From positions 1 to 49,158 of the forward strand of contig JAEOTX010000096.1 in assembly GCA_016839605.1 (NCBI GenBank): 49,158 bases of DNA, written 5' to 3'. The DNA is from Candidatus Thorarchaeota archaeon (GTDB lineage Archaea; Asgardarchaeota; Thorarchaeia; Thorarchaeales; Thorarchaeaceae). Of this stretch, positions 49,097 to 49,158 are shown one piece after another. A program made the position numbers and the translations under genes. A model generated the notes under the pieces. It searched no databases. It worked only from the letters and a program-made list of their open reading frames with translations, and was not told the DNA's origin. Each line of letters begins with the position of its first letter. Position 1 is the stretch's first letter.

Positions 49097-49158
49097 ATGT
49101 TCGACTTGATCCAAGAAGGTGAAACAGGTCCGGGTCTTGTAGCGAGGACAATGGTCTA
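49097..49158 (+). CDS. Possible 5' end of a gene cut by the window edge
   Basis: An open frame from ATG 49097 runs to the last base (MFDLIQEGETGPGLVARTMV). GAGG lies about nine to twelve bases upstream. Twenty codons are too few to assign a function, and an overlapping short frame from 49074 stops after 15 codons. Confidence 0.35.
   Translation, partial: MFDLIQEGETGPGLVARTMV

Noticed and set aside
1-49158. CRISPR arrays, tRNA/rRNA genes, insertion sequences, methyl-CoM reductase genes
   Set aside because: Looked for and not seen: no regular direct-repeat array, no transposase, no terminal inverted repeats around genes and no mcr genes.

Overview
The window reads as archaeal chromosome. It has TATA-box promoters, Shine-Dalgarno sites and TAATG/ATGA start-stop overlaps, and carries F420-non-reducing hydrogenase (Vhu/Mvh) and heterodisulfide reductase (Hdr) genes, a GTP-type PEP carboxykinase, a tungsten aldehyde oxidoreductase and an archaeal OB-fold ssDNA-binding protein. 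The gene set, intermediate base composition and a selenocysteine hydrogenase peptide with a eukaryote-like SECIS candidate suggest an Asgard archaeon, perhaps Thorarchaeia-like. That placement is inference: no rRNA or marker gene is present. || 1-1.7 kb: an OB-fold ssDNA-binding protein, an MNT/AbiEii-like nucleotidyltransferase, and three copies of a structured repeat. || 1.6-20.4 kb, all on the minus strand: two parallel Hdr/Vhu modules. The upstream module (20377 to 14716) is hdrC-hdrB-hdrA-mvhD-short hdrA-small winged helix. The downstream module (14311 to 1578) is hdrA-GltD fusion, a possible small ORF, hdrC-hdrB-short hdrA-GltD fusion-hdrA-mvhD-small winged helix-vhuG-vhuA-vhuU. The hydrogenase large subunit (vhuA) lacks its C-terminal nickel-binding motif. 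That motif is encoded just downstream in a 54-residue gene containing an in-frame TGA (selenocysteine), which ordinary gene calling breaks. A hairpin with the AUGA / tandem G.A / apical AA layout of eukaryotic SECIS elements begins on its stop codon. Together these genes would oxidise H2 and exchange electrons with ferredoxin, a disulfide- or thiol-type acceptor and, through the GltD domains, NAD(P)H. || 20.9-28.3 kb: a methyl-transfer and arginine island. It has two MtaA/MtbA-like zinc methyltransferases, a corrinoid protein, a class III aminotransferase, an arginine-deiminase-family enzyme, ornithine carbamoyltransferase and a class I aminotransferase. || 28.3-32.2 kb: a second class I aminotransferase co-transcribed with a GlcD-type flavoprotein and HdrC-like and HdrB-like iron-sulfur subunits, a 2-hydroxyacid dehydrogenase complex. 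|| 32.2-36.0 kb: an ECF transporter (T, double ATPase, S-like). 36.2-45.6 kb: two EamA-type permeases, a LarA-family racemase, divergent PEP carboxykinase and aldehyde ferredoxin oxidoreductase, and two unknown membrane proteins. 45.8-49.2 kb: an Eis-like acetyltransferase, a double PRC-barrel protein, a small unknown protein, a RING-like zinc protein and the possible start of a further gene. || The metabolic picture is amino-acid, hydroxyacid, aldehyde and methyl-compound oxidation feeding ferredoxin and Hdr-type centres, coupled to a selenocysteine [NiFe] hydrogenase. No rRNA, tRNA, CRISPR array or insertion sequence was seen.
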